Counted from the stretch's first letter, positions 8,352 to 16,287 are shown. The stretch: 64,000 nucleotides of DNA from Sinorhizobium psoraleae (GCF_013283645.1 NZ_JABEKV010000001.1:1706246-1770245), one strand, 5' to 3'. Translations and numbers: made by a program. The notes: a model not told the origin generated them from the sequence alone.

Positions 8352-8466
8352 CTCGTACAGAGTGGCTAGAGCGGCTCACGTGGGTTCGCGCCGCCGCTCT
8401 ACCTGTTTGTTTTTGCAGCATTCGTGCAACGTCAGGTGATTCCACCTGACTGCAAAATGCTCTAGC
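8352..8466. repeat. Imperfect inverted repeat between convergent genes
   Basis: CTAGAGCGG ... CCGCTCTAC forms a hairpin, followed by CAGGTGATTCCACCTG, a perfect palindrome, and a final GCTCTAG that mirrors the first CTAGAGC. The block lies between the convergent 3' ends of the small stress gene and the VOC gene and could act as a bidirectional terminator or be a further repeat type. Confidence 0.5.
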
Positions 8467-8938
8467 CGTTGAAGGCGCGTTCCAGCGTTGCAACGTCGAG
8501 CTTGACCATGGTGAGCATGGCTTCCGTCGCGCGCTTGGCGCGTTCGCGGTCGCGGTTCGCAACCATCTCGCCCAGCACGCGCGGCACGATCTGCCATGAT
8601 AGGCCCCAGCGATCCTTCAGCCAGCCGCATTGTTCCGGCTCGCCGCCGTTGTCGATAAAGGCGTCCCAGACGCGGTCGATCTCCTGCTGGTTGTCGCATT
8701 CGACCTGGATCGAGAACGAATGGTTGAAGGAATCGAGCGGGCCGGCTTGCAGCGCCGTGAAGTTCTGGCCGCAGAGCTTGAACTCGATGATCGAGACGCT
8801 GCCGGGAGGGCCGCTCGGCGTCTCGGCCGGGACGATCGTTTCTCGGCCGATAGAGGAGTTGGGGACGACCGATACATAGAATTCGACGGCCTCACGCGCG
8901 TTTTCGGCGAACCATAGGTTAGAGATGACCCTGGACAT
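8462..8938 (-). CDS. VOC family (PhnB-like / 3-demethylubiquinone methyltransferase-like) protein
   Basis: 158 residues, the full length of the PF06983-type VOC proteins. Landmarks are NLWFAENAREAVEFYVSV at the N-terminus, the IEFKLCGQNFTALQAGP strand, NHSFSIQVEC and the family's KDRWGLSWQIVPRVLGEM near residue 115. These proteins adopt the paired beta-alpha-beta-beta-beta fold of glyoxalases; the annotation as a methyltransferase is a historical name and not a demonstrated activity. An AGGAGG ribosome site lies just upstream of ATG 8938. It is followed on the same strand, upstream, by the ECF41 sigma gene. Confidence 0.88.
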   Translation of the reverse strand: MSRVISNLWFAENAREAVEFYVSVVPNSSIGRETIVPAETPSGPPGSVSIIEFKLCGQNFTALQAGPLDSFNHSFSIQVECDNQQEIDRVWDAFIDNGGEPEQCGWLKDRWGLSWQIVPRVLGEMVANRDRERAKRATEAMLTMVKLDVATLERAFNG

Positions 8939-9037
8939 GGGAAAAGCCTCCTGTTGAACCGGTATCCGGTGCTACATAGGACGCTTCCCCTTCGCCGCTA
9001 CCGACAGCGGGGCCGCGATTTTTTTTGACCTGCCCGA

Positions 9038-9928
9038 TTACTGCCCTTCCGCTTTTGTGCCAAGCACCGCGAGGTCGAGCCGATCGAGCCGTTCCGGATC
9101 GGCAAGAGCATCGATCGCGACGATCCTGCCCTCGCGGATCGTGATCGCCAGGACGACCCGCAACTGGCCGCCGGGGGCGACGAGCAGCCCGATCGCGCCG
9201 TCGACCAGCGCCGGCTGCGCTCCCTGGGCGCGGCCCTTGAATGTTTCGGCGACGGCCGCCGCGCCGCGGATCTCGGCGCGGACGCCGAGCCGGGCTGCGA
9301 CCGGGTCCGCCCGGAACACCACGTCGGGGGCAAGCACTTTCAACAGCGCATCGAAATCGCCGGCGCGCGAGGCGGCGAGGAAGGCATCCACCACGCTCCG
9401 CTGGCGGGCGATATCCGGCTTCGCGCCGGTATCGGCACCCTGGACGCGGCGGCGGGCGCGGCTTGCGAGCTGGCGGGCAGCCGTCGGCGTGCGCTCGACG
9501 ATCGGCGCGATCTCGTCGAAGGAGAGATCGAACATGTCATGGAGCACGAAGGCGATGCGCTCGGAGGGCGTCAGGCGGTTCAGGACCACGAGCAGCGCCA
9601 GTCCGACGGAATCCGCAAGCAGTGCCTCCTGCTCCGGGTCCGGGCCTTCCGTGCGACGGGCGGCGGGCGAGGGCGCCTGGGCTTCCAGAGGCTCCTCGCG
9701 CCGGGCTTTTCGCGTGCGCAGCATGTCGAGGCAGACCCGCGCCACCACCGTCGTCAGCCAGCCGCCGAGATTTTCGACTTCACCCGCATCCGTGCGGCTG
9801 AGGCGCAGCCAGGCTTCCTGCACGGCGTCCTCGGCTTCCGTCTTCGAGCCGAGCATGCGGTAGGCGACGGCGCTCAGGCGCCGCCTGTTGCCTTCGAACT
9901 GCTCGGCCAGAAATTTTTTCTCATCCAT
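9038..9928 (-). CDS. ECF41-type sigma factor with fused SnoaL-like domain
   Basis: 296 residues. Sigma region 2 (about 10-75, with RMLGSKTEAEDAVQEAWLRL) and region 4 (about 105-160, with LTPSERIAFVLHDMFDLSF then a HTH) are followed by a C-terminal NTF2/SnoaL-like domain (175-290). That fusion and the neighbouring carboxymuconolactone decarboxylase gene are the hallmarks of group ECF41, in which the extension regulates the sigma factor in place of an anti-sigma factor. The C-terminal NPDKL-type motif appears as ADPERL, and I do not see the WLPEP linker motif clearly. GGAGGAATGTGACC precedes ATG 9928. Confidence 0.88.
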   Translation of the reverse strand: MDEKKFLAEQFEGNRRRLSAVAYRMLGSKTEAEDAVQEAWLRLSRTDAGEVENLGGWLTTVVARVCLDMLRTRKARREEPLEAQAPSPAARRTEGPDPEQEALLADSVGLALLVVLNRLTPSERIAFVLHDMFDLSFDEIAPIVERTPTAARQLASRARRRVQGADTGAKPDIARQRSVVDAFLAASRAGDFDALLKVLAPDVVFRADPVAARLGVRAEIRGAAAVAETFKGRAQGAQPALVDGAIGLLVAPGGQLRVVLAITIREGRIVAIDALADPERLDRLDLAVLGTKAEGQ

Positions 9929-9974
9929 CGGTCACATTCCTCCGCTCGGCTCCGTCATGGGCATGACGAACGAA

Positions 9975-10013
9975 ACCCGGCCGATGTGACAGGAGATCGG
10001 CCGGGTTGCCGTC
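9975..10013 (+). promoter_or_regulatory. ECF41-like promoter containing an 11-bp inverted repeat
   Basis: TGTGACA (9985-9991), 18 bases, CGTC (10010-10013): one mismatch to the reported ECF41 -35 TGTCACA, with the -10 CGTC intact. The -35 is framed by a perfect inverted repeat, ACCCGGCCGAT (9975-9985) and ATCGGCCGGGT (9996-10006). It sits 34 bp before the carboxymuconolactone decarboxylase ATG. Confidence 0.55.
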
Positions 10014-10046
10014 GAATTTGGCCAACACATCCGAAGGAGATGCACG

Positions 10047-10508
10047 ATGCAAGCCAGAATGAACAACATCGCCATGATCGCACCCGAAGCCATGCACGCG
10101 CTGCAGGCGCTTGGTGCTTCGGCGGAGAAGAGCGGCGTGCCGGAACTCACGGTCGGCCTTGTCCACCTGCGCGCCAGCCAGATCAACGGCTGCAGCGTCT
10201 GCGTCGACATGCATCCGCGGCTGATGAGGAAGGCCGGCGAAAGCGACAAGCGCATCATGGCGGTCTCCGCCTGGCGCGACGCGCCCTATTTCACCGATGC
10301 CGAGCGGGCCGCACTGGCGCTGACCGAGGCGGTGACGCGGCTTGCCGACCGGGCGGACCCGGTGCCGGACGAGATCTGGGACGAGGCGGCGAAACACTAT
10401 GACGAACAGGCGCTCGCCGCGCTCATCATCCAGATTTCGCTCATCAACACCTGGAACCGCTTCAACGTCGCGACCCGGCAGGTGGCGGGCCAGTGGGACT
10501 GGAGCTGA
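10047..10508 (+). CDS. Carboxymuconolactone decarboxylase / AhpD-like protein
   Basis: 153 residues with the CMD-domain signature QINGCSVCVDMH: C49, C52 and H56 form the AhpD-type redox or proton-relay centre. Later helices (DERALALTEAVTRL-like, ALIIQISLINTWNRFNVATR) match the family. AhpD-like proteins reduce peroxiredoxin partners, and relatives act in aromatic degradation; which applies here is open. GAAGGAG lies before the ATG. The gene is divergent from the ECF41 sigma gene, whose regulon typically consists of exactly this neighbour (established for the group), and an ECF41-like promoter lies just upstream. Confidence 0.9.
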   Translation: MQARMNNIAMIAPEAMHALQALGASAEKSGVPELTVGLVHLRASQINGCSVCVDMHPRLMRKAGESDKRIMAVSAWRDAPYFTDAERAALALTEAVTRLADRADPVPDEIWDEAAKHYDEQALAALIIQISLINTWNRFNVATRQVAGQWDWS

Positions 10509-10564
10509 GGGCGAGCGGACGCCGTTCTCAAGCTGTTGCAGCGACATCGGCGCGTCTGACTAGG

Positions 10565-10620
10565 CACCCCTGTGCTTGTCACAGGGGTGAGAGCCACGGC
10601 GCGTCGGCGCCGCGAATGAC
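10565..10620. repeat. Type R element, half
   Basis: CACCCCTGTGCTTGTCACAGGGGTGAGAG plus GGCGCGTCGGCGCC: one terminal palindrome and part of the interior. A degenerate type M fragment (10527-10560) precedes it. Confidence 0.7.
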
Positions 10621-10702
10621 CCGTTTTCGACATTTGCAGCTTTGTCAAATTCGCACGGTAACGAGGAATCCGAACCATTCGGCATTGACGTCCTTACGCG
10701 CC

Positions 10703-10743
10703 GATTGTACTGATTGACACAGAGTTTACCGAACAGTACAGTC
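10703..10743 (+). promoter_or_regulatory. Sigma-70-like promoter with flanking inverted repeat (probable TetR operator)
   Basis: TTGACA (10714-10719), 17 bases, TACAGT (10737-10742). The -35 is preceded by TGTACTG (10706-10712) and the -10 overlaps CAGTACA (10734-10740), an exact inverted repeat with 21 bases between the arms. A repressor bound here would block RNA polymerase. The TetR gene in the same operon is the obvious candidate. Confidence 0.6.
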
Positions 10744-10764
10744 GACCAACGAAGGAGATTGAAG

Positions 10765-11238
10765 ATGTCCGAACAACGCCCGCCGCTGCCGCCCTTCACC
10801 CGTGAGACGGCGATACAAAAAGTGCGTGCCGCAGAAGACGGCTGGAACAGCTGCGATCCGGAAAGGGTGTCGCGTGCCTATACGGTCGACAGCCGGTGGC
10901 GTAACCGCGCCGAATTTGTGAGAGGCCGCGGGGCGATCGTCGCTTTCCTGACGCGCAAGTGGAACAAGGAGCTCGAATATCGCCTGATCAAGGAGCTGTG
11001 GGCGCATGACGGCAACCGCATTGCGGTCCGCTTCGCCTATGAATATCGCGACGACTCCGGCAATTGGTATCGCGCCTATGGCAACGAGAACTGGGAGTTC
11101 GACGAGAACGGCCTGATGCACACGCGTCATGCCAGCATCAACGACATGCCGATCAAGGAAGCGGACCGGAAGTTCTTCTGGGAGAGGTCCGCGCCGCGGC
11201 CGGCGGATCACCCCGGCCTTTCGGAACTCGGATTGTAA
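10765..11238 (+). CDS. DUF1348 / NTF2-like protein
   Basis: 157 residues, nearly all one NTF2-like domain of the DUF1348 type. Landmarks are the early [18 protein letters not shown], the aromatic [10 protein letters not shown] helix end and [19 protein letters not shown] toward the C-terminus. Catalytic function in this family is unknown. The ATG at 10765 has GAAGGAG 7 bases upstream; the in-frame codons further upstream overlap the promoter. It is followed 4 bp later by a TetR regulator and is probably co-transcribed with it. Confidence 0.88.
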   Translation: MSEQRPPLPPFTRETAIQKVRAAEDGWNSCDPERVSRAYTVDSRWRNRAEFVRGRGAIVAFLTRKWNKELEYRLIKELWAHDGNRIAVRFAYEYRDDSGNWYRAYGNENWEFDENGLMHTRHASINDMPIKEADRKFFWERSAPRPADHPGLSELGL

Positions 11239-11242
11239 TATC

Positions 11243-11809
11243 ATGGCAAAGATCGTCGCGGAGCGCTCGGACGTCATCCCTGTGCTCGCCGAGATTTTTC
11301 GGGAACACGGCTTCGAAGGCGCGAGCCTTTCGGTCATCAGCGCCAAGACCGGGCTCGGCAAGGGCAGCCTCTACCACTTCTTCCCGGGAGGGAAGGAGGA
11401 GATGGCGACGACCGTGCTCCGCGAGATCGATCAATGGTTCGATGATCACGTCTATGCGCCGCTTCGGCAAGCCGAGGATCCGCGCGAGGCGATCGGCGCC
11501 ATGTGCCGGTCGGTGGCGGACTATTTCCGCTCCGGCCGCCGTGTGTGCCTCGTCGGCGCCTTCGCGCTCGACAATATCCGCGACCGCTTCGCCGATCAGG
11601 TGCGCGACTATTTCGCCGGGTGGCGGGCGGCACTCGCCACGGCCCTGGAGAAGACCGGCAACGACCCGGCCTCGGCGCGCGAGCTTGCCGAGGAGGCGGT
11701 GATCGCCATCCAGGGCGCGCTGGTTCTCGGCCGCGCACTCGACGATCCGGCGGTGTTCGAGCGGGCGCTGGCGCGGGTCGAAGCGCGCCTGCTGGCAGGC
11801 AAGGATTGA
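11243..11809 (+). CDS. TetR/AcrR family regulator
   Basis: 188 residues. An N-terminal TetR HTH (about 8-50) shows AEIFREHGFEGASLSVISA and KTGLGKGSLYHFFPGGKEEM, the recognition helix with the typical Y-H-F. The C-terminal ligand domain contains CRRVCLVGAFALDN-like sequence, similar to YxaF/LmrA-type TetR proteins with a conserved cysteine. The start at 11243 follows the DUF1348 stop by 4 bp; the frame upstream overlaps that gene and is rejected. It probably autoregulates the DUF1348-tetR operon via the palindrome at 10703-10743 (inference). Confidence 0.9.
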   Translation: MAKIVAERSDVIPVLAEIFREHGFEGASLSVISAKTGLGKGSLYHFFPGGKEEMATTVLREIDQWFDDHVYAPLRQAEDPREAIGAMCRSVADYFRSGRRVCLVGAFALDNIRDRFADQVRDYFAGWRAALATALEKTGNDPASARELAEEAVIAIQGALVLGRALDDPAVFERALARVEARLLAGKD

Positions 11810-11910
11810 TCGGAGGTTCCGATGACGGGCTGCTTCGATAGCGGCGGCTGCCGCACGGCGCTTGCTCCCTGACGGCTGCGCGAGACGCTGTAGCGGCCTG
11901 AACTCCGTCC

Positions 11911-12014
11911 CTGCAGCGCCGCGCGTTCAACCGGACGCGCAAAGGTCGCTGTAGCACTTTGAAATCGCTGCATGATTTTGTCCTGATCGAGTCCGATCTA
12001 AGGAATCATGCAGT
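11911..12014 (+). repeat. Type M element, full copy
   Basis: CTGCAGCGCCGCGCGTTC ... GACGCGCAAAGGTCGCTGTAG ... CACTTTGAAATCGCTGCATG, then the right palindrome ending AATCATGCAGTGA. The terminal CATGCAG overlaps the last bases of the paiB-like gene: its stop codon TGA (12006-12008) lies within the repeat. Confidence 0.85.
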
Positions 12015-12635
12015 GACGGGAATGAGCGTGGCAGCGGTACGATCCGAGGGGCGATCACTGGCGGCAAGACCGGACGCAACGCCGGCCCGGTCCGCTGCAT
12101 TGCGGTTCTGGCTCATCTTCCGCTTACCCTCCAACCGGGTAATCGGCATGCGAAGTCCGACGATCCCTCTGAGCTGTGCCCTGATGAAATCTTCGGGCGC
12201 ATCGCCGACCGCCCACGGATCCGCGCGCGGCTCTTCGTGCAGTCTGGTGAGACGTGTGACGACGTCGAGAAGCCTTTCGTCGTCCTCGAAGAATTCCGCA
12301 GGACCGTAGGCGTGGACGGCAAGATAGTTCCAGGTGGGAACGACCTTGCCGGTCTCGTGCTTCGTCGCGTACCAGCTCGGCGTGATATAGGCGTCCGGTC
12401 CCATGAACAGGGCCATTGTTTCCCCGATCGCGGCAAGCTTCCACTGCGGGTTCGCCCGCGCAAGGTGACCGTAGAGCGTTCCGTACGGCCCTTCCGTCGG
12501 GTCGAGAAACAGCGGAAGCGGGGTTGCGACCGGACCCTCATCCGTGGCCGTCACGACGTTGCAGAGACGCGCGGCCCGAATGGTTTCGTGGAGAGCAGAC
12601 AGTTCGTCTTCGCGGAAGGCCGGGGGAATGTACAT
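12006..12635 (-). CDS. paiB: PaiB-like FMN-binding protein
   Basis: 209 residues, the usual PaiB length. The split-barrel flavin-binding fold shows MYIPPAFRE at the N-terminus, ATPLPLFLDP, YGTLYGHLARANPQWK, the family signature YITPSWYATKHETGKVVPTW and NYLAVHAYGP, then the C-terminal LRGIVGLRMPITRLEGKRKMSQN, all highly conserved in PaiB. PaiB was first described in Bacillus as a repressor of sporulation and protease genes, but the fold is close to pyridoxamine-phosphate oxidase, and an enzymatic role is equally possible. It is divergent from a MocR regulator. Confidence 0.9.
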   Translation of the reverse strand: MYIPPAFREDELSALHETIRAARLCNVVTATDEGPVATPLPLFLDPTEGPYGTLYGHLARANPQWKLAAIGETMALFMGPDAYITPSWYATKHETGKVVPTWNYLAVHAYGPAEFFEDDERLLDVVTRLTRLHEEPRADPWAVGDAPEDFIRAQLRGIVGLRMPITRLEGKRKMSQNRNAADRAGVASGLAASDRPSDRTAATLIPVTA

Positions 12636-12660
12636 CTGATACCTTTCCAGCGCCCCACGT

Positions 12661-12743
12661 CATGTCAAACGCGCAAAAGGTCGCTGTAACGCTTTGAATT
12701 GCCGCATGTTCTCGTCTTTGAATCGCTACGATTCAAGGAAACA
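12661..12743 (+). repeat. Type M element in the paiB-mocR spacer
   Basis: AAACGCGCAAAAGGTCGCTGTAACGCTTTGAATTGC and the right palindrome GAATCGCTACGATTC: a copy missing its left end. It lies between the two divergent genes, so it is near or within their control region. Confidence 0.75.
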
Positions 12744-12777
12744 GCAGCAGGCGGATTTGAGGTGAAAGTGCCATCAG

Positions 12778-12825
12778 ACTGGCCTATTGTGGACTGCCAG
12801 TTTCTGCATTTAACATTGGACCAGT
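12778..12825. promoter_or_regulatory. ACTGG half-sites upstream of mocR-type gene
   Basis: Three ACTGG boxes: ACTGGC (12778-12783, plus strand), GCCAGT (12796-12801, minus strand) and CCAGT (12821-12825, minus strand). The first two form an inverted repeat with 12 bases between. MocR/PdxR-type regulators bind such repeated boxes in their own promoters, so this is a candidate autoregulatory site. Confidence 0.45.
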
Positions 12826-12827
12826 TG

Positions 12828-14282
12828 ATGGCGAAATCCGAGAAGGCACCGACCGTCCTGAAGCGCATTTGCGATGCCATCAAGGGCCAGATCAGGGACG
12901 CGACGTTCCGCCCGGGCGACAGGTTGCCGTCCACGCGCGGCCTTGCCGCCGAGTGGGGCGTCTCGCGGACGACCGTGACGGCGGCCTATGAGCAGCTTGC
13001 CGCCGAAGGCTATCTCGAAACCCATCAGGGGGCGCCCGCAAGGGTCGCGAAGAACGTCGATCTCGATGTCACCGCTCGTCCGCCCGTCGATGAAACCCCG
13101 CGGCATCCCGGTCTTTCGGATTACGGCCTCAGGATCATGCGTCTGCCCGCCGCCACCCGGCCCGCGTCGGACCGGCTGGCCATCGACTTCCGCTACGGCG
13201 ATCTGTCTTCGTCCGACTTTCCGAGCCAGGCCTGGAAGAAGGCAGTGAACGCCGTGCTCATGCGGCGGCCGACGCGTCTTCGCTATGCGGATCCGGCTGG
13301 CGCGCCCGCGCTGCGGGCGGCCTTGCAAGGCTATCTCTGGAGAGCGCGCGGTCTCCGGTGCCAGCCCGACCAGATCATCGTCGTAAACGGATCGCAGCAG
13401 GGCCTCGATCTCTGTGCCCGACTGTTTGTCAATCCGCGGGACAGGGTTGTCGCGGAGAATCCATGCTATCGCGCGGCCTGCCACGTCTTCATCGGGGCCG
13501 GTGCGGAACTGGTTCCGCTCGATGTCGACAACGAGGGCATGCGAACCGACGGGCTGGGCGAGGGGCGGCTGGCCTATGTAACGCCTTCACACCAGTTTCC
13601 ACTCGGAATTGTCATGTCGGTCGGCCGCCGGAAAGAGCTTCTGGCGTGGGCGCAACGCCGAAACGCCTACGTCATCGAGGACGACTACGACGGTGAGTAT
13701 CGGTACGATATTGCGCCCATACCCGCCCTGCAGACGTTGGACAGCGCCGATCGCGTCATCTATCTCGGAACCGTTTCGAAGACGCTTTCGCCGACGCTGC
13801 GCCTCGGTTACCTCGTCGTGCCCATGGCTCTTCGCATCCCCTTTGCCACCGCCAAGCGATTGACCGACAGGCATACGCCGACCGCGGAGCAGGAGGCTCT
13901 GGCCGCGCTCATCGAAAGCGGCGCATACGAACGGCATGTGCGGCGCGTGCGCCGCCGCAACGGGGAAAGAAGGGCGACCCTGCTGTCCGCCCTGAAGCGG
14001 GCCTTCGCGGACCGGATACGGATCATGGGCGCGGACGCCGGGCTGCATGTCGTCGTGTGGCTGAACGACCTGGCGAGGGAACGGGAGCAATTGCTGGTCG
14101 AGCGCGGGCTTGCCTGCGGGCTGGGTCTCCACCCGATCGGCCCCTTATTCGCCGCCTCGGACGGTCCCGGCACTGCCGGCCTGGTGCTGGGTTATGCCAG
14201 CCTGGAGTTACCGGAAATAGAGGAGGGGGTGCGGCGCCTCAAGCGCGTAGTCGACGAACTGCATCCTGCGTTGTCGTCGTGA
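12828..14282 (+). CDS. MocR-type regulator (GntR HTH fused to PLP aminotransferase-like domain)
   Basis: 484 residues. A GntR winged HTH at about 10-75 (FRPGDRLPSTRGLAAEWGVS then RTTVTAAYEQL) is joined by a linker to a fold-type I aminotransferase domain (about 120-480). PLP contacts are visible: VNGSQQGLDL, EDDYDGEYRY and the Schiff-base lysine K318 in GTVSKTLSPTLRLGY. Such proteins are regulators that use the enzyme fold as sensor, often of PLP or amines. The ATG at 12828 is chosen because the HTH begins right after it; the frame is open to 12699, through the repeat. It is divergent from the paiB-like gene, a common pairing. Confidence 0.9.
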   Translation: MAKSEKAPTVLKRICDAIKGQIRDATFRPGDRLPSTRGLAAEWGVSRTTVTAAYEQLAAEGYLETHQGAPARVAKNVDLDVTARPPVDETPRHPGLSDYGLRIMRLPAATRPASDRLAIDFRYGDLSSSDFPSQAWKKAVNAVLMRRPTRLRYADPAGAPALRAALQGYLWRARGLRCQPDQIIVVNGSQQGLDLCARLFVNPRDRVVAENPCYRAACHVFIGAGAELVPLDVDNEGMRTDGLGEGRLAYVTPSHQFPLGIVMSVGRRKELLAWAQRRNAYVIEDDYDGEYRYDIAPIPALQTLDSADRVIYLGTVSKTLSPTLRLGYLVVPMALRIPFATAKRLTDRHTPTAEQEALAALIESGAYERHVRRVRRRNGERRATLLSALKRAFADRIRIMGADAGLHVVVWLNDLAREREQLLVERGLACGLGLHPIGPLFAASDGPGTAGLVLGYASLELPEIEEGVRRLKRVVDELHPALSS

Positions 14283-14303
14283 CGCCCCGATCTCAATGCG
14301 GTA

Positions 14304-14948
14304 CTAACCGACCTCTCTCAGGCGCCGAACCAATGTCCGTCCGCGACGGATCGCGGTCAGTGCCGCACCGAGGGCGACCGCCCAAAGCGCGATCGTCAGC
14401 ACCTCATTGTGGCCCTGCCACAGGGGCTCGAGCGAGGAGATCACCGCGGCGGCGGTGACCGTTGCCATGCGGTGCTGCTTCGCCATCGGCCCGGAGAAGT
14501 CGCTCGGGATTCCGGTGGCGCGGCCGAGCTCGCGGACATAGGCGGTCAGGATGGCGAAGGCGGCGGCGGCCCAGCCGAGGCCGGGTGTGCCGATGCCATA
14601 GCCGATGCCGGCGAGGATCAGGAGGTCGGCGACGCGATCCGGAAACTCGTTCCAGAAGGGACCGTCCGGCTCGCCCTTGCCGGCCTCGACGGCGACCATG
14701 CCGTCGAAGAGGTTGCAGAGCAGCCGGAGCTGGCAGAACAGTGCCGCCGAGAGCAGGCAGACGATCCTCATCCCGCCCGCGCCCTGGCCCGCCAGGAAGA
14801 ACGCGCCGCCGGCGAGAGCCGCGGCCACCATGCTGCCTTTGGAGATCTGGTTGGGGGTGATCGTCCGCGACGCCATCCATCGGGCAATCGCGCCCGCCCA
14901 GCGGGTATTGCGGCTTGCGAGAGGCCGCCGATCGCCTGTCTCAGTCAT
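14304..14948 (-). CDS. CDP-alcohol phosphatidyltransferase family protein (YnbA-like)
   Basis: 214 residues, multi-pass membrane protein. The CDP-alcohol phosphotransferase motif D-x2-D-G-x2-A-R-x(8,12)-G-x3-D-x3-D appears at about 90-120 as NLFDGMVAVE followed by GPFWNEFPDRVAD: the first Asp is Asn and the Arg is Val, while the three later acidic residues are present. The same deviation is, to my memory, found in the E. coli YnbA branch, so it may define a subfamily with an altered substrate. Last gene of a four-gene operon; its ATG overlaps the upstream stop (ATGA). It probably transfers a phosphatidyl group from the CDP-diglyceride made by the neighbouring synthase. Confidence 0.88.
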   Translation of the reverse strand: MTETGDRRPLASRNTRWAGAIARWMASRTITPNQISKGSMVAAALAGGAFFLAGQGAGGMRIVCLLSAALFCQLRLLCNLFDGMVAVEAGKGEPDGPFWNEFPDRVADLLILAGIGYGIGTPGLGWAAAAFAILTAYVRELGRATGIPSDFSGPMAKQHRMATVTAAAVISSLEPLWQGHNEVLTIALWAVALGAALTAIRRGRTLVRRLREVG

Positions 14949-15340
14949 GATCCAACGCCTCTTTCCCGGGAAATCGAATAAGCATAGGTCCACGCATAGG
15001 TCGTCGAGACCAGGAGCGGAACCGCGACGGTCTTGAGTATTTCGGGCGTTCCGCCGAGCGCGTGGAGCGACACCAACAGGCCCGCCGAGCCGAGGCAGGC
15101 GATCAGCGGCGGTGCCCAGAAACGCGCGGCACTGCTGAAGCGCCTCGAAAGCGCGTCGATCACGGACTTGAGGAAAAGCGTGAGACCGGCCGAGAGCGCG
15201 CCCTGCAGGAGCCCGGAATAGAGCGGCTGCGGCATGGCATGACCGCTGTTGGCGAAGACGGCCCATCCGCCCATGGCCAGAAAGGCGAAGAGCACATGCA
15301 CCGTGCCGCTTCCCGCCCAGTCCCGCAACACGGATTTCAT
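14945..15340 (-). CDS. Small multi-pass membrane protein in phospholipid operon
   Basis: 131 residues with four predicted membrane helices (about 12-30, 38-57, 74-92 and 100-120). No known catalytic motif; polar residues in helices include K/R and S at LFLKSVIDALSRRFSS. The start at 15340 overlaps the synthase stop as ATGA, and its own stop overlaps the next start as ATGA, so all are translationally coupled. The position suggests an accessory subunit, flippase-like or lipid-binding role, but nothing in the sequence proves this. The open frame extends upstream into the synthase gene and that part is rejected. Confidence 0.8.
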   Translation of the reverse strand: MKSVLRDWAGSGTVHVLFAFLAMGGWAVFANSGHAMPQPLYSGLLQGALSAGLTLFLKSVIDALSRRFSSAARFWAPPLIACLGSAGLLVSLHALGGTPEILKTVAVPLLVSTTYAWTYAYSISRERGVGS

Positions 15341-16287
15341 GAGAGCGACCACCAATAGCGCACGATATGGAAGAAGATCGGCGCCGAGAAGACGACGGAA
15401 TCCAGCCTGTCGATCAGCCCGCCATGGCCGTCGATCAGATTGCCCCAGTCCTTGACGCCGCGATCCCGCTTGATCGCCGACATCACCAGCCCTCCAAGGA
15501 ACCCCATGAGGGTGATGATGAACGACAGGAGGCCCGCCTGGAGCGGCGTGAACGGGGTGATCCACCATAGCGCGGCCCCGATCAGCGTGGCGCTGGCAAC
15601 GCCGCCGACAAAGCCCTCGACCGTTTTCGACGGCGAAAGCTTCGGGGCGATCTTCGTGCGGCCGAAGAGCTTGCCCCAGACATATTGCAGCACATCGCTC
15701 AGCTGCACGACGATCACCAGGAAGGCGATCAGCAGCACGTTGCGCCCTTCGTAGCCCGGTATGTCGAGGGTCAGCAGCGCCGGCACATGCGAGACGCAGA
15801 AGACGCAGATCATCAGCGCCCATTGCACCTCGGCGATGCGGAGCAGGAAGCGCTCTGTGTCGCCCCGGAGCACCGAGATGATCGGCATCAGCAGGAAGGC
15901 GTAGACGGGAATGAAAATCGAGAAGATGCCGTATTCCTCAGCCCAGAGCAGGTAATACTGGATCGGCAGGACGAGGAAGAAGGCAGAGGCGAGCGCCCAG
16001 TGATCGGCGCGCCGGGTGTAGATGAGCGTGATGAATTCCCTCAGCGCCGCAAAGGAGCAGAAGGCGAAGAGAACGAGGACGCCGATGCGGCCGGCGATGA
16101 AGGCTAGGCCGATCAGGATGACCATCGCCCACCATGCCCGGATGCGGGCGTTGAGGTTTTCGACCGCCGCGTTCGGCCCGTCGGCCGCGAGGCGTTGCTC
16201 AAGCATGTAGCCGATCGCCGACGCGGCGATCAGCACGCCGAAGATGCCGAGGACCAGTGTCAGGAGATCCGAGCCTGCCGCAGTCAT
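15337..16287 (-). CDS. Phosphatidate cytidylyltransferase (CdsA family, YnbB-like)
   Basis: 316 residues with about eight membrane helices. The complete CDP-diglyceride synthase signature S-x-x-K-R-x4-K-D-x3-L-x-x-H-G-G-x-x-D-R-x-D is present near the C-terminus (SAIKRDRGVKDWGN ... HGGLIDRLDS), as is the upstream SPSKTVEGFVGG block. The enzyme should make CDP-diacylglycerol from phosphatidate and CTP in the inner membrane. A housekeeping cdsA normally lies next to uppS/dxr, so this is an additional, operon-specific paralogue. The start overlaps the upstream acyltransferase stop by four bases (ATGA). Confidence 0.93.
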   Translation of the reverse strand: MTAAGSDLLTLVLGIFGVLIAASAIGYMLEQRLAADGPNAAVENLNARIRAWWAMVILIGLAFIAGRIGVLVLFAFCSFAALREFITLIYTRRADHWALASAFFLVLPIQYYLLWAEEYGIFSIFIPVYAFLLMPIISVLRGDTERFLLRIAEVQWALMICVFCVSHVPALLTLDIPGYEGRNVLLIAFLVIVVQLSDVLQYVWGKLFGRTKIAPKLSPSKTVEGFVGGVASATLIGAALWWITPFTPLQAGLLSFIITLMGFLGGLVMSAIKRDRGVKDWGNLIDGHGGLIDRLDSVVFSAPIFFHIVRYWWSLS

